Below are positions 1 through 9,804 of a DNA stretch of 64,000 bases, in pieces. Under the pieces are notes generated by a model, which was given only the letters and a program-made list of their open reading frames with translations, had not been told where the DNA came from and did not search any database. The stretch comes from Paraburkholderia edwinii. Its GTDB lineage: Bacteria > Pseudomonadota > Gammaproteobacteria > Burkholderiales > Burkholderiaceae. The DNA is taken from positions 4,774,001 to 4,838,000 of the forward strand of contig NZ_CP080095.1 in the NCBI RefSeq assembly GCF_019428685.1, written 5' to 3'. The position numbers were made by a program, and so were the translations under genes. How positions within the stretch are numbered: position 1 is the first letter of the stretch; the number at the start of each line of letters is the position of its first letter.

Positions 1-9
1 CCACCCATC

Positions 10-1695
10 ATGTTGAGCAACCCTGCCGAGAAGTACCGTCCCTTCCCCGCCGTCCGTTTGAACGGCCGTAAATGGCCGAGCCGCACGATCGAGCACGCGC
101 CGGTCTGGATGAGCACCGACCTGCGCGACGGCAACCAGTCGCTGATCGAGCCGATGAGCATTCCGCAGAAGCTCGAATTCTTCGAGATGCTCGTGGCGAT
201 CGGCTTCAAGGAAATCGAAGTCGGATTTCCGTCCGCATCGCAGACCGACTTCGATTTCATTCGCAAGCTGATCGACGAATCGCGCATTCCCGACGATGTG
301 ACGATCGAAGTGCTCGTGCAGTCGCGCGAGGATCTGATCGCGCGCACGTTCGAGGCGCTCGAGGGCGCGCCGCGCGCGATCGTGCATCTGTACAACGCGA
401 TCTGCCCATCGTTCCGCAAGATCGTGTTCAACCAGACGAAGGAGCAGGTGAAGGCGCTCGCCGTCGAGGGCACGCGGCTGATCCGCCAGTACGCCGACGC
501 GCGGCCGCAGACGCACTGGACCTACCAGTACTCGCCCGAGACGTTCAGCATGACCGAGCTCGCGTTTGCGCGTGAAGTCTGCGACGCGGTCGCGCAGACC
601 TGGCGTCCGACGCGCGAGCACAAGATGATCGTGAATCTGCCGGCCACCGTCGAAGCGGCGACGCCGAACGTCTACGCGGATCAGATCGAATGGATGGACC
701 GCAATCTCGGCTACCGCGACAGCATCGTGCTCTCGGTGCATCCGCATAACGATCGCGGCACCGCGGTCGCAGCCGCGGAGCTCGCGTTGATGGCGGGCGC
801 CGATCGCATCGAAGGGTGTCTGTTCGGCAATGGCGAGCGCACCGGCAACGTCGATCTCGTCACGCTCGCGCTGAACCTCTACACGCAGGGCATCGACCCG
901 GGCCTCGATTTCTCCGATATCGACGCGGTGCGACGCGTGGTCGAGCGCTGCAACCAGATTGCCGTGCATCCGCGCCATCCGTATGCGGGTGACCTCGTCT
1001 ACACCGCGTTCTCAGGCTCGCATCAGGATGCGATCCGCAAGGGCTTTGCGCAGCAGGCGCCCGACGCGGTGTGGGAAGTGCCGTATCTGCCAATCGATCC
1101 GGCCGACGTCGGGCGCAGCTACGACGCGGTGATTCGCGTCAACAGCCAGTCGGGCAAAGGCGGCGCCACCTATCTGCTCGAGCGCGCGATGGGCTTCGCG
1201 CCGCCGCGGCGCGTGCAGATCGAGTTTAGCCACGCAGTGCAGGCGGTCGCGGATCAGTCGGGCGCCGAAGTCAGCGCGGAAGCGATTTGTGCGCTGTTTG
1301 CGCGCGAATATTTCGATGTCGCGGGGCCTGTGCGGCGTGTCGACGCGCAGAACGTGCATTGGGAGGGCAGTGCGATTCGCATCGGCGCGCCGGCAGCAGC
1401 AGCCGCAGAGGCCGCGGCGGCCGCCGGCGGTGCGCATGCCGCCTACGCGCGACGTATCGCCGGTGAAATCGCGACGGCCTCCGGGCGGCGCATCGAAATC
1501 ACGTCGTGCGAGACCGTGCGTGCGACCGGTGGCCGTGTCGCTGTCTTCGTCGGCTGCCGGGTCGGCGAGGACACGCTGCGGCACGGTGCTGCCATCGCCG
1601 CCGACGAGGCGACGGCAGTCATCGACGCGGTGGTCAGCGGCATCAACCGCTCTACCGCATGGCTGTCGCCCGAGCCGATCAGGGTTGCGGCCTGA
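10..1695 (+). CDS. leuA: 2-isopropylmalate synthase (long form)
   Basis: Condenses acetyl-CoA with 2-ketoisovalerate, the committed step of leucine synthesis in the cytoplasm. The 561-aa protein opens with the HMGL-like TIM barrel: a DLRDGNQSL metal/substrate motif lies near residue 38 and an HPHNDRGTA metal-binding motif near residue 247, followed by [10 protein letters not shown]. The C-terminal ~150 residues fit the LeuA dimerisation/allosteric domain, the site of leucine feedback in this family. The length suits the 'LeuA2' type found in actinobacteria, yeast and many Burkholderiaceae rather than the ~510-aa enterobacterial type. It starts only 9 bases into the window, so its promoter is not visible. 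No leu partners are adjacent. Confidence 0.95.
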   Translation: MLSNPAEKYRPFPAVRLNGRKWPSRTIEHAPVWMSTDLRDGNQSLIEPMSIPQKLEFFEMLVAIGFKEIEVGFPSASQTDFDFIRKLIDESRIPDDVTIEVLVQSREDLIARTFEALEGAPRAIVHLYNAICPSFRKIVFNQTKEQVKALAVEGTRLIRQYADARPQTHWTYQYSPETFSMTELAFAREVCDAVAQTWRPTREHKMIVNLPATVEAATPNVYADQIEWMDRNLGYRDSIVLSVHPHNDRGTAVAAAELALMAGADRIEGCLFGNGERTGNVDLVTLALNLYTQGIDPGLDFSDIDAVRRVVERCNQIAVHPRHPYAGDLVYTAFSGSHQDAIRKGFAQQAPDAVWEVPYLPIDPADVGRSYDAVIRVNSQSGKGGATYLLERAMGFAPPRRVQIEFSHAVQAVADQSGAEVSAEAICALFAREYFDVAGPVRRVDAQNVHWEGSAIRIGAPAAAAAEAAAAAGGAHAAYARRIAGEIATASGRRIEITSCETVRATGGRVAVFVGCRVGEDTLRHGAAIAADEATAVIDAVVSGINRSTAWLSPEPIRVAA

Positions 1696-1914
1696 CGTCG
1701 CCTGATGGCGAGCAAGGCTCAGAAGAAGCAAGGGGAAGTCGGAAGAAGGGAGAACGAGGCTAGGAGGCGAGCTAAAAGGCGGGCTGAAAAGCGTGACGCG
1801 GGCAGTTCTGATCGGATTGCTCGCGTGAACGGTTGGCTCAAAAGGCACGACCGGAACTGCAGTGACACCGTGAGCAAAGAAGTCGGCAATCGCAACGGGC
1901 AGACCAGCCCGTCG

Positions 1915-2298
1915 TCACTCGAGCGCGCAGCGCGTCGCCTGCCAGGCAATCAACCGCCACTGCCCTTCTTCCTGCGCCTGAATCGCGGTGTAAGCAATTG
2001 GAAAGAGTAACGCGCCGTTGTTCGCTTCCATCTCGATCAGCGCGCGCCCCGTGACCACACAGGTCTCGCGCCCCACCGGCAGCACATCCTGCGACTGGAT
2101 CTCGATCTGGCGATAGCGGCGGCGGCCCGCGGTGATCGCGTCGATGAACTGCTGCTTGGTCTCGCGTTTGCCGTTCGTATGGACGTAGATCACGCTGTCC
2201 GACAGCAACGCGTCGAGCTGCGGCCCATTGCCGTCGACCATCGCACGAAAGCGTTCGCGTTCGAGCCCGCGAATCGCCTCGATCACTTTAGCGGCCAT
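1915..2298 (-). CDS. DUF4440 / NTF2-like small protein
   Basis: A 127-aa protein with the SnoaL/NTF2-like pattern of DUF4440: an N-terminal helix (ERERFRAMVDGN), then 'LDALLSDSVIYVHTNGKRETKQQF', then alternating beta strands ending in a WRLIAWQATR strand. These cone-shaped folds are used by enzymes and by ligand-binding proteins, and no catalytic residue can be assigned here. There is no signal peptide, so it is probably cytoplasmic. It lies 44 bases downstream of pagL on the same strand and may be cotranscribed. The ~220 bases between it and leuA hold nothing I recognise. Confidence 0.75.
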   Translation of the reverse strand: MAAKVIEAIRGLERERFRAMVDGNGPQLDALLSDSVIYVHTNGKRETKQQFIDAITAGRRRYRQIEIQSQDVLPVGRETCVVTGRALIEMEANNGALLFPIAYTAIQAQEEGQWRLIAWQATRCALE

Positions 2299-2342
2299 CG
2301 CATTCGCCCCTTCACCGACGGAGCCGAAAGCGGCCGCGGTCG

Positions 2343-2906
2343 TCAGAAGTTGTACTGCACGTAGATTTGCTGGAAATTTATACCAGGATTGGGCTCTTTG
2401 ATACTGGCGTTGGACAGGTGCTGAAAGCGATAACCGACCTGATAGTGCTGTTTCTCACCCAGTCCGAAGCCGACGCCCACCATATCGGCGAACTGGAACG
2501 CGGAGCTCATCGTGAAGTTGGTCGATTGTCGCGCATGGGTCAGCACTCGTACGCCGATACCCGCTTCGAGGTACGGCCGGATCCAGCCACTGCCCTTGAT
2601 GAACCGCACCACCGGCGTGACGCCGAATTCGCCGATGTTCCTGTTCACGTTACCTTCGCCAGTGTTCCACCAGGCTGCATGCGCCTCGCCGACCAGCGAG
2701 AAATGCCAGTCGCCCATTTGCCACCAGGTCAGATTCGGGTCCCACACAAAGCCGAGATCGACCTTGCTCGTGTGACGGTCCGCCCAACCGCCCGCTACCT
2801 GAACACCGAACTCATCAGCCGCCGCGACCCCGGAAAGACCGAGAAAAGTTGCCGCGCAAACACTTTTTAGTACCAGATCACGCCAAAACTCTTTGTTTTC
2901 GTTCAT
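2343..2906 (-). CDS. pagL: Lipid A 3-O-deacylase, PagL family
   Basis: An outer-membrane beta-barrel enzyme that removes the 3-position acyl chain of lipid A. The 187-aa precursor has an N-terminal hydrophobic segment ending near GVAAADE, consistent with Sec export and cleavage. The C-terminus carries the family's active-site signature, a His and Ser in FQHLSNASIKEPNPGINF around residues 162-178, and ends in Phe as outer-membrane barrels usually do. Length matches characterised PagL precursors (~170-190 aa). It is divergent from rpoH, across 363 bases that hold the CIRCE element. The family identity is firm. The substrate is inferred. Confidence 0.85.
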   Translation of the reverse strand: MNENKEFWRDLVLKSVCAATFLGLSGVAAADEFGVQVAGGWADRHTSKVDLGFVWDPNLTWWQMGDWHFSLVGEAHAAWWNTGEGNVNRNIGEFGVTPVVRFIKGSGWIRPYLEAGIGVRVLTHARQSTNFTMSSAFQFADMVGVGFGLGEKQHYQVGYRFQHLSNASIKEPNPGINFQQIYVQYNF

Positions 2907-3184
2907 CTTGCGCCCTGAATTTGGCAGGTTGAACCTTAAGGTGAGTTGAGTGCAAAGCGACTATTTTTGAGACAGCAGCACGTATCGTTCCGTGAAAAAT
3001 GCCGCCATCGCCGCCACGGGCTTCTGCGTTTTGCATAAGGATCATGCGCCCTAAATGTCCACAACCGCAGTGCGGATGAATCCTAACCTGCTAGGGAGAA
3101 TCTCGCAGGCAAGGTACAATGCTATTGAAATTTAGGTTTCGATAGGAAAAAGGGGAACTTGGATGACCCTAGAGCCTCTAAGTG

Positions 3185-3211
3185 TTAGCACTCGGTAGAC
3201 TTGAGTGCTAA
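3185..3211 (+). promoter_or_regulatory. CIRCE operator (HrcA site) upstream of rpoH
   Basis: A perfect TTAGCACTC-N9-GAGTGCTAA inverted repeat lies 58 bases before the rpoH start. This is the canonical CIRCE element bound by the heat-shock repressor HrcA. Placed here it would repress rpoH transcription, a link proposed for beta-proteobacteria. A TACAAT hexamer at 3115-3120 could be a -10 element, which would put CIRCE in the transcribed leader, but no good -35 precedes it. The rest of the 2907-3269 gap shows no other clear feature. Confidence 0.93.
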
Positions 3212-3269
3212 CATCCCATGGTGGCGCCGCTTAAAACGGCGTTTTGTCTGATCCAAAGGAATACGCTAC

Positions 3270-4205
<936 letters not shown>

Positions 4206-4305
4206 CAACGCGTAACCACGCATCACGCATGAGTGCCGGGCACTGTCCCGGCACTGAAACACACGCACCAACGGAGGTTTTCCCGAACTTTCGTTAGCAA
4301 CACTC

Positions 4306-4345
4306 AAAAAGCCCTGCCATCGAAAAGATCGGTAGGGCTTTTTTG
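4306..4345 (+). terminator. Rho-independent terminator after rpoH
   Basis: AAAAAGCCCTGCC pairs with GGTAGGGCTTTTTT around a 12-base loop, with one G-T wobble and a run of six T. It lies 100 bases after the rpoH stop. Confidence 0.9.
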
Positions 4346-4508
4346 TCTCCGCTCGCATCGCATCCACGATTTCAAGACGGCCGGCGTCGCGTTTCCTTGA
4401 CCTGGCGCAACGCGGATCGCAATACTTGTATCGTCAGGATGCCTTCGCGACCTCATGCCGCACCGCGCACCACGCGCCGCGGCGAACGCGCTCCTAGAAT
4501 CGTTATGC

Positions 4509-4550
4509 ATCCGGCAAACGCTACGCTCTGCGAAGCGTGAGCTGCCGGAT
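4509..4550 (+). repeat. Nested inverted repeat in the cyd operon leader
   Basis: ATCCGGCA (4509-4516) pairs with TGCCGGAT (4543-4550), and an inner ACGCT/AGCGT pairing is possible. It ends 20 bases before cydP, so it could form a structured leader RNA or be a protein site. No T run follows, so it is not an ordinary terminator. I saw nothing else in the remaining 4346-4508 stretch. Confidence 0.4.
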
Positions 4551-4570
4551 GACGTCGTTGTCAACTGATC

Positions 4571-4837
4571 ATGACCATAACGCAGAATCTCAGGAACCCC
4601 CTGCGCGCCGCATCGTGGACGTGGACGCGCATCGCAGGCTGGGCACGCGGCCCGACCTTCGCACGCGACATCACGATCGTGCTCGCGATCAAGTTTGCGT
4701 TGCTGTTCGCGCTCAAGTTTGCATTTTTCAACCATCCGCAGGCGCAGCACATGTCGCTGCCGCCTGAACAGGTCGCACAGGCACTGTTGTCGGTGCCCGC
4801 ATCGAATCCGTCCGAAGGTGATCACCATGCCCGATAG
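4571..4837 (+). CDS. cydP: Putative small subunit of cytochrome bd oxidase, CydP
   Basis: An 88-aa protein with one strongly hydrophobic helix ([21 protein letters not shown], residues ~33-53), matching the small CydP proteins encoded just before cydA in beta- and gamma-proteobacteria. It is thought to associate with or support cytochrome bd in the inner membrane. Its last codons overlap the cydA start by 11 bases (4827-4837), which implies translational coupling. It is the first gene of cydP-cydA-cydB-cydX. Confidence 0.75.
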   Translation: MTITQNLRNPLRAASWTWTRIAGWARGPTFARDITIVLAIKFALLFALKFAFFNHPQAQHMSLPPEQVAQALLSVPASNPSEGDHHAR

Positions 4838-6416
4838 CGAAGTCGTCGATCTTTCGCGTCTTCAGTTCGCCGTTACGGCGCTCTACCATTTTCTGTTTGT
4901 ACCGCTCACGCTCGGGCTGTCGTGGCTGCTTGTGATCATGGAATCGGTCTACGTCATGACCGGTAAGCAGATCTACAAGGACATGACCCAGTTCTGGGGC
5001 AAGCTCTTCGGCATCAATTTCGCGATGGGCGTCACGACCGGTCTCACGCTCGAGTTCCAGTTCGGCACGAACTGGTCGTACTACTCGCATTACGTCGGCG
5101 ATATTTTCGGCGTGCCGCTGGCCGTCGAAGGGCTGATGGCGTTCTTTCTCGAATCGACCTTCGTCGGGCTCTTTTTCTTCGGCTGGAACCGGCTTTCGCG
5201 GGTCCAGCATCTGATCGTCACGTTTCTCGTCGCGCTCGGCTCGAACCTGTCGGCGCTGTGGATTCTCGTGGCGAACGGCTGGATGAACAATCCGGTCGGC
5301 GCCGAATTCAACTACGAAACGATGCGCATGGAGCTCGTGAATCTGTTCGACGTCGTGTTCAATCCGGTCGCGCAGGTGAAGTTCGTGCATACGGTGTCGG
5401 CCGGTTATGTGACTGCGTCGATGTTCGTGCTCGGCGTGTCGTCGTGGTATCTGCTCAAGCGCCGCGATACCGAATTCGCGTTGCGTTCGTTTGCCATCGC
5501 CGCAGGTTTCGGTCTCGCATCGACGCTTTGCGTGATCGTGCTCGGCGACGAATCCGGCTATCGCACCGGCGAAGTGCAGCAGGTCAAGCTCGCGGCGATC
5601 GAGTCCGAATGGGAAACGTCGCCGGCCCCGGCGCCGTTCACGATCATTGGTATCCCGAATCAAAAGGAAGAGCGGACCGAATACGCGATCCGGATCCCGT
5701 ACGCGCTCGGCCTCATCGCAACGCGTTCGCTCGACGAGCCCGTTGTGGGCCTGAAAGAGTTGATGGCGCGCCATGAAGTGCGCATCAGGAACGGCATGAT
5801 CGCGTATGAAGCGCTGCAGCGGCTCAAGCAAGGCGACACGAGCGACGAAGTGCGCGCCGCGTTCGATGCGCACAAGGCCGATCTCGGCTACGGGCTGCTG
5901 CTCAAGCAGTTCACGCCGAACGTGACCGACGCCACGCCCGAACAGATCCAGCAGGCCGCGAAGAAGACGATCCCGCCTGTCGCGCCCGTGTTCTTCTCGT
6001 TCCGTCTGATGGTCGGCCTCGGCATCCTGTTTCTCGCGACGTTCGTGCTCGCCTTCTGGTTTTGCGCGCAGCGCTCGCTGCTGCTCGAAAAACGCCGCTG
6101 GTTTCTGCATTGGGCTGTCTGGGCCATTCCGCTGCCATGGCTTGCCGCCGAGTTTGGCTGGATCGTCGCCGAAGTCGGCCGCCAGCCGTGGACGATCGCC
6201 GGCATTCTGCCGACCTCGCTATCCGCATCGAGTCTTGCGCCAGGCGATCTCTACCTGAGCCTCGCGGGGTTTATCGTCTTTTACACGGCGCTGTTCATCA
6301 TCGAGATCATGCTGATGTTCAAGTACGCGCGGCTCGGACCGTCGTCGTTGCATACCGGGCGTTATCACCACGAGCTGCCCGGCGAGCAGCCGGTCGGCGT
6401 GAAAACGGCCGCGTAA
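4827..6416 (+). CDS. cydA: Cytochrome bd ubiquinol oxidase subunit I
   Basis: A 529-aa inner-membrane subunit carrying hemes b558, b595 and d. It oxidises ubiquinol and reduces O2 with high affinity, without pumping protons. The N-terminus ([23 protein letters not shown]) holds the early His ligand region. EFQFGTNW and [15 protein letters not shown] are family signatures, and the Q-loop lies between about residues 250 and 390. The ATG at 4827 is chosen over an in-frame start 132 bases upstream because homologues begin here, AAGGTGATC precedes it, and it couples to cydP. The operon gives the cell a low-oxygen or stress-resistant alternative to the aa3 oxidase at 25-31 kb. Confidence 0.97.
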   Translation: MPDSEVVDLSRLQFAVTALYHFLFVPLTLGLSWLLVIMESVYVMTGKQIYKDMTQFWGKLFGINFAMGVTTGLTLEFQFGTNWSYYSHYVGDIFGVPLAVEGLMAFFLESTFVGLFFFGWNRLSRVQHLIVTFLVALGSNLSALWILVANGWMNNPVGAEFNYETMRMELVNLFDVVFNPVAQVKFVHTVSAGYVTASMFVLGVSSWYLLKRRDTEFALRSFAIAAGFGLASTLCVIVLGDESGYRTGEVQQVKLAAIESEWETSPAPAPFTIIGIPNQKEERTEYAIRIPYALGLIATRSLDEPVVGLKELMARHEVRIRNGMIAYEALQRLKQGDTSDEVRAAFDAHKADLGYGLLLKQFTPNVTDATPEQIQQAAKKTIPPVAPVFFSFRLMVGLGILFLATFVLAFWFCAQRSLLLEKRRWFLHWAVWAIPLPWLAAEFGWIVAEVGRQPWTIAGILPTSLSASSLAPGDLYLSLAGFIVFYTALFIIEIMLMFKYARLGPSSLHTGRYHHELPGEQPVGVKTAA

Positions 6417-6468
6417 TTCGACGCCATCCGAACCGCCTCTTTCTGCACAGAAAACGGAAACCATCATC

Positions 6469-7605
6469 ATGGATTACGCAACCCTCAAACTGATCTGGTG
6501 GGTGCTGATCGGCGTGCTGCTGATCGGCTTCGCACTCACCGACGGCTTCGATATGGGCGCCGCGATTCTGCTGCCGTTTATCGGCAAGAACGATAGCGAA
6601 CGCCGCATTGTCGTGAATACGGTCGGCGCGACCTGGGAAGGCAATCAGGTATGGCTCGTCACCGCGGGCGGCGCGATGTTCGCGGCCTGGCCGCTTGTCT
6701 ATGCGGCATCGTTCTCGGGCTTCTATTTCGCCATGCTGCTCGTGCTGTTCGCGCTGTTCTTCCGGCCGGTCGGCTTCGACTACCGCGGCAAACGCGAGCA
6801 TCCGGGATGGCGCAACGCGTGGGACTGGGCCTTGTTCGTCGGCGGCTTCGTGCCGGCGCTCGTATTCGGCGTGGCGTTCGGCAATCTGCTGCAAGGTGTG
6901 CCGTTCGCGTTCGATCAGGATCTGCGCTCCACGTACCACGGCAGCTTTTTCGGGCTGCTCAATCCGTTTGCGCTGCTGTGCGGGCTCGTCAGCTTGTCGA
7001 TGCTCGCGGCGCATGGCGCGGCGTTTGTCAGGATGAAGACAGATGGCGTGATCGCCGAACGGGCCGCTCGCGCGCTGCGCATCGCGTCGCTTGTCGCGCT
7101 CGTGCTGTTTCTGCTCGCAGGCGCCTTGATCGCGACGGCGATCGGCGGATATCAGATTGTCGATGCCGCGCCGCTCGACACCGTGTCGAATCCGCTGCTG
7201 AAAAGCGTGATCGGCGCGCCGGGTTTGTGGCTCGCGAATTACGCGCTGTATCCGTGGATGGTGGCGGCACCCGTCGCCGGCGTGTTCGGCGCGCTGCTCG
7301 CGGCGCTGCTGGCGAAATCGCGCTTCGAAACGACCGCGTTTCTCGCGACATCGCTGATGGTGATCGGCGTGATTCTGACGGCCGGCTTCTCGATGTTCCC
7401 GTTCATCATGCCGTCGTCGCTCGATGCGCGCAGCAGCCTGACGGTCTGGGATTCGACGTCGAGCCGCATGACGCTGCAGATCATGCTGATCGCGGTCGTC
7501 ATTTTCCTGCCGATCATTCTCGTCTACACGGGCTGGGTGTATCGCGTGATGCGCGGCAAGGTCACCGCGCAGGCGCTCGAGCAGAACAGTCACTCGATGT
7601 ATTGA
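6469..7605 (+). CDS. cydB: Cytochrome bd ubiquinol oxidase subunit II
   Basis: A 378-aa multi-spanning inner-membrane partner of CydA. Signatures include the N-terminal [14 protein letters not shown] segment, [19 protein letters not shown] near residues 58-76, and [12 protein letters not shown]. Length matches the family (~335-380 aa). It follows cydA by 52 bases and precedes cydX, so all four genes probably form one transcript ending at the terminator at 7796. Confidence 0.97.
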   Translation: MDYATLKLIWWVLIGVLLIGFALTDGFDMGAAILLPFIGKNDSERRIVVNTVGATWEGNQVWLVTAGGAMFAAWPLVYAASFSGFYFAMLLVLFALFFRPVGFDYRGKREHPGWRNAWDWALFVGGFVPALVFGVAFGNLLQGVPFAFDQDLRSTYHGSFFGLLNPFALLCGLVSLSMLAAHGAAFVRMKTDGVIAERAARALRIASLVALVLFLLAGALIATAIGGYQIVDAAPLDTVSNPLLKSVIGAPGLWLANYALYPWMVAAPVAGVFGALLAALLAKSRFETTAFLATSLMVIGVILTAGFSMFPFIMPSSLDARSSLTVWDSTSSRMTLQIMLIAVVIFLPIILVYTGWVYRVMRGKVTAQALEQNSHSMY

Positions 7606-7654
7606 TCACGCCTACCTCTACGTGTCGCACTGATAGCAGCAAAGGAGCATTTCG

Positions 7655-7768
7655 ATGTGGTATTTCAGCTGGATTCTCGGCATTGGCGTTGCACTCGCGT
7701 TTGGCACGATCAACGTGATGTGGCTTGAAGCGCGGCACGCGCCGGAGGCCGCGAAAACGAAGCGATAA
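7655..7768 (+). CDS. cydX: Cytochrome bd-I accessory subunit CydX
   Basis: A 37-aa protein too short for ordinary ORF calling. It starts MWYFSWILG, continues with a single transmembrane helix (IGVALAFGTINVMWLE) and ends in a basic tail. CydX homologues are 30-40 aa, begin MWYF.W and carry a conserved Glu after the helix, as here. The family stabilises the heme site of CydAB. A strong AAAGGAG ribosome site lies 8 bases upstream. It is the last gene of the cyd operon, 49 bases after cydB. Confidence 0.92.
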   Translation: MWYFSWILGIGVALAFGTINVMWLEARHAPEAAKTKR

Positions 7769-7795
7769 ACGTAGGTACGTGCAGGTAAACGCAAA

Positions 7796-7832
7796 GCGGC
7801 GCCCTCATATCAAGGGCGCCGCATTGTTTTGT
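7796..7832. terminator. Terminator between cydX and nagE
   Basis: A perfect 10-bp stem, GCGGCGCCCT with AGGGCGCCGC, around a 7-base loop, followed by ATTGTTTTGTT. It sits between convergent operons and probably ends the rightward cyd transcript. The A-rich left flank could let it serve nagE less efficiently. Confidence 0.8.
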
Positions 7833-7844
7833 TCAAACGCTACA

Positions 7845-9668
7845 TCAGGCCGGCTGTGCCGCCGCGCCGCCAATCGCCGGCAAACGCACCGACAACTGCT
7901 GCGCATAGCGCTGCGCAGCCTGCCCGACGACGACGTGGAACGTGTCGGTCGACACCCACGCAACATCGAGCGCGCCAAGCCGCTGACGGTCCACCGCCGA
8001 CGCATCGCGCACCACAATCCGCAAACGCGTCGCCGCGACAGCCTGCAGCGACACGATATTCGTCGCGCCACCGAACACGGCAAGCCAACGCAGCGGGTCC
8101 GGATCGAGCGGTCCGCTCAAGGCCGAAGCCGACGATGCCGCCGCCACAACTGCCGCAGTCTGCACCGCGGCCGACGACGCAGCCGCTGCCTTGGCACCGG
8201 CACGAGCCGTGTCTGCACTCGCGGCCCCGGCATCCGCGCCTTGCGCGATCGTCGTGCGAATCTCGTCGGCGATGATGTCCGCCTCCGGCCCGATAATGAC
8301 CTGCACGTTCGTCGAACCGCGCTTCAACACGCCACGCGCGCCGATCGCTTTCAGTTCGCCATCCGAAACCTTCTCCGCATCCACCACCGACAGACGCAGA
8401 CGCGTCGTGCACGCATCGACAACGGTCAGATTGCTCGCACCACCCAGCGCAGCGATGTAGCGTTGCGCACGCGTGAACCCCGCACTTGCAGCCACTGCCG
8501 GCGCTGCATAACCACCGTCGACTGGCGCAGATACAGCCTGCGAAGCATCCGCGTTCTCCGGCTCACGGCCCGGCGTCGCCATATTGAACTTGCGGATAAA
8601 GAACCGGAACAGGCCATAATAGATGATCGCATAAGCCAGCCCGATCGGAATCGCTTCCCAGCCCTTCGTCGACAGCCCGTAGTTCAGCGCATAGTCGATC
8701 GCGCCGGCCGAAAACGTGAAGCCGAGATGAATGCCCAGCGCCGAGCAGACCGCGAGCGCGAGGCCCGTCAGCACCGCGTGAATCGCGTACAGCACCGGTG
8801 CGAGGAACATGAAGCTGAATTCGATCGGCTCGGTGACGCCGGTCAGGAACGACGTCAGCGCCATCGAGAATAGCAGGCCGCCAACCATCGCGCGGCGCTC
8901 CTTCGGCGCTTCGTGGAACATCGCGAGACACGCGGCCGGCAGCCCGAACATCATGACCGGGAAGAAGCCCGTCATAAACGTGCCCGCGCTCGGGTCGCCG
9001 GCGAAAAAGCGATGCAGGTCGCCCGTCACTGCGGCGCCGTTCGGCGGCGTGAACGAGCCGAACACGAACCACGCGAGCGAGTTCAGGATGTGATGGAGAC
9101 CCGTCACGAGCAACAGCCGGTTCAGCAGGCCGAACACGAATGCGCCGATTGCGCCGGCCGTCGTCAGCCAATGTCCGGCGGCGTCGATGGCGGACTGCAC
9201 GGGCGCCCATGCATAGCCGAACGCTATGCCGAGCGCGAGACACACCACGCCTGTCACGATCGGCACGAAGCGTTTGCCGCCGAAGAACGCGAGGTAGTCC
9301 GGCAGCTTGATGTCCTTGTACCGGTTGTACAGCATCCCGGCGACGATACCCGCGACGATCCCCGACAACACGCCCATATTGAGCTTGTCGTTGATGTCCT
9401 TCATCACGGCGATTTCGACGAGATAGCCGATCGCGCCGGCGAGCGCCGCGACGCCGTTATTGTCTTTCGCAAAACCAACCGCGACGCCAATGGCGAACAG
9501 CAGCGGCAGATTGTCGAAGATCGCGCCGCCCGCGTCGGCGATCATCTTGATGTTGAATACGTCCGGCTGTCCGAGCCGCAACAGCAGGCCCGCGACCGGT
9601 AGCACCGCAATCGGCAGCATCAGCGCGCGACCGAGGCGCTGCACTTTCAGAAAAGGATTTGCATCCAT
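7845..9668 (-). CDS. nagE: N-acetylglucosamine PTS permease, EIICB with an extra degenerate EIIB domain
   Basis: Inner-membrane permease that imports and phosphorylates GlcNAc to GlcNAc-6-P. Residues ~1-360 form the EIIC glucose/GlcNAc channel (LPIAVLPVAGLLLRLGQ, GVTEPIEFSFMFLAP). Residues ~400-475 form EIIB with the phosphorylated Cys at 420 in VVDACTTRLRL. After an Ala-rich linker (~476-520) comes a second EIIB-like domain (~525-597, VFGGATNIVSLQAVAATRLRI) in which Ala545 aligns with that Cys, so it cannot carry phosphate there. The 607-aa protein lacks EIIA, which ptsP supplies. Last gene of the nag operon. Confidence 0.92.
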   Translation of the reverse strand: MDANPFLKVQRLGRALMLPIAVLPVAGLLLRLGQPDVFNIKMIADAGGAIFDNLPLLFAIGVAVGFAKDNNGVAALAGAIGYLVEIAVMKDINDKLNMGVLSGIVAGIVAGMLYNRYKDIKLPDYLAFFGGKRFVPIVTGVVCLALGIAFGYAWAPVQSAIDAAGHWLTTAGAIGAFVFGLLNRLLLVTGLHHILNSLAWFVFGSFTPPNGAAVTGDLHRFFAGDPSAGTFMTGFFPVMMFGLPAACLAMFHEAPKERRAMVGGLLFSMALTSFLTGVTEPIEFSFMFLAPVLYAIHAVLTGLALAVCSALGIHLGFTFSAGAIDYALNYGLSTKGWEAIPIGLAYAIIYYGLFRFFIRKFNMATPGREPENADASQAVSAPVDGGYAAPAVAASAGFTRAQRYIAALGGASNLTVVDACTTRLRLSVVDAEKVSDGELKAIGARGVLKRGSTNVQVIIGPEADIIADEIRTTIAQGADAGAASADTARAGAKAAAASSAAVQTAAVVAAASSASALSGPLDPDPLRWLAVFGGATNIVSLQAVAATRLRIVVRDASAVDRQRLGALDVAWVSTDTFHVVVGQAAQRYAQQLSVRLPAIGGAAAQPA

Positions 9669-9804
9669 TGCCTACTCCACTCCATGTTTCTTTTGATTGG
9701 GACGTCATTTCGACATCCATAACAAGTACTGGGCGCGCGCCGGCGCCGCGTGCATAAGCAATGCGCCGCGCGCTTGTGCGTGAGTGCCTTCGCCTGCTTT
9801 TCGC

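Noticed and set aside
1705..2010. 101-codon frame after leuA
   Set aside because: Extremely Lys/Arg/Glu-biased start, no ribosome site, and it overlaps the end of the DUF4440 gene on the other strand.
3200..3220. Sigma32 promoter (CTTGAG ... CCCATG) upstream of rpoH
   Set aside because: The spacing of about 9 bases is far too short for a sigma32 promoter, and the first half belongs to the CIRCE repeat.
4728..7593. Long minus-strand frames opposite cydA and cydB (460 and 424 codons)
   Set aside because: They are Arg/Glu/His-rich shadows of well-identified rightward genes, with no recognisable domain.
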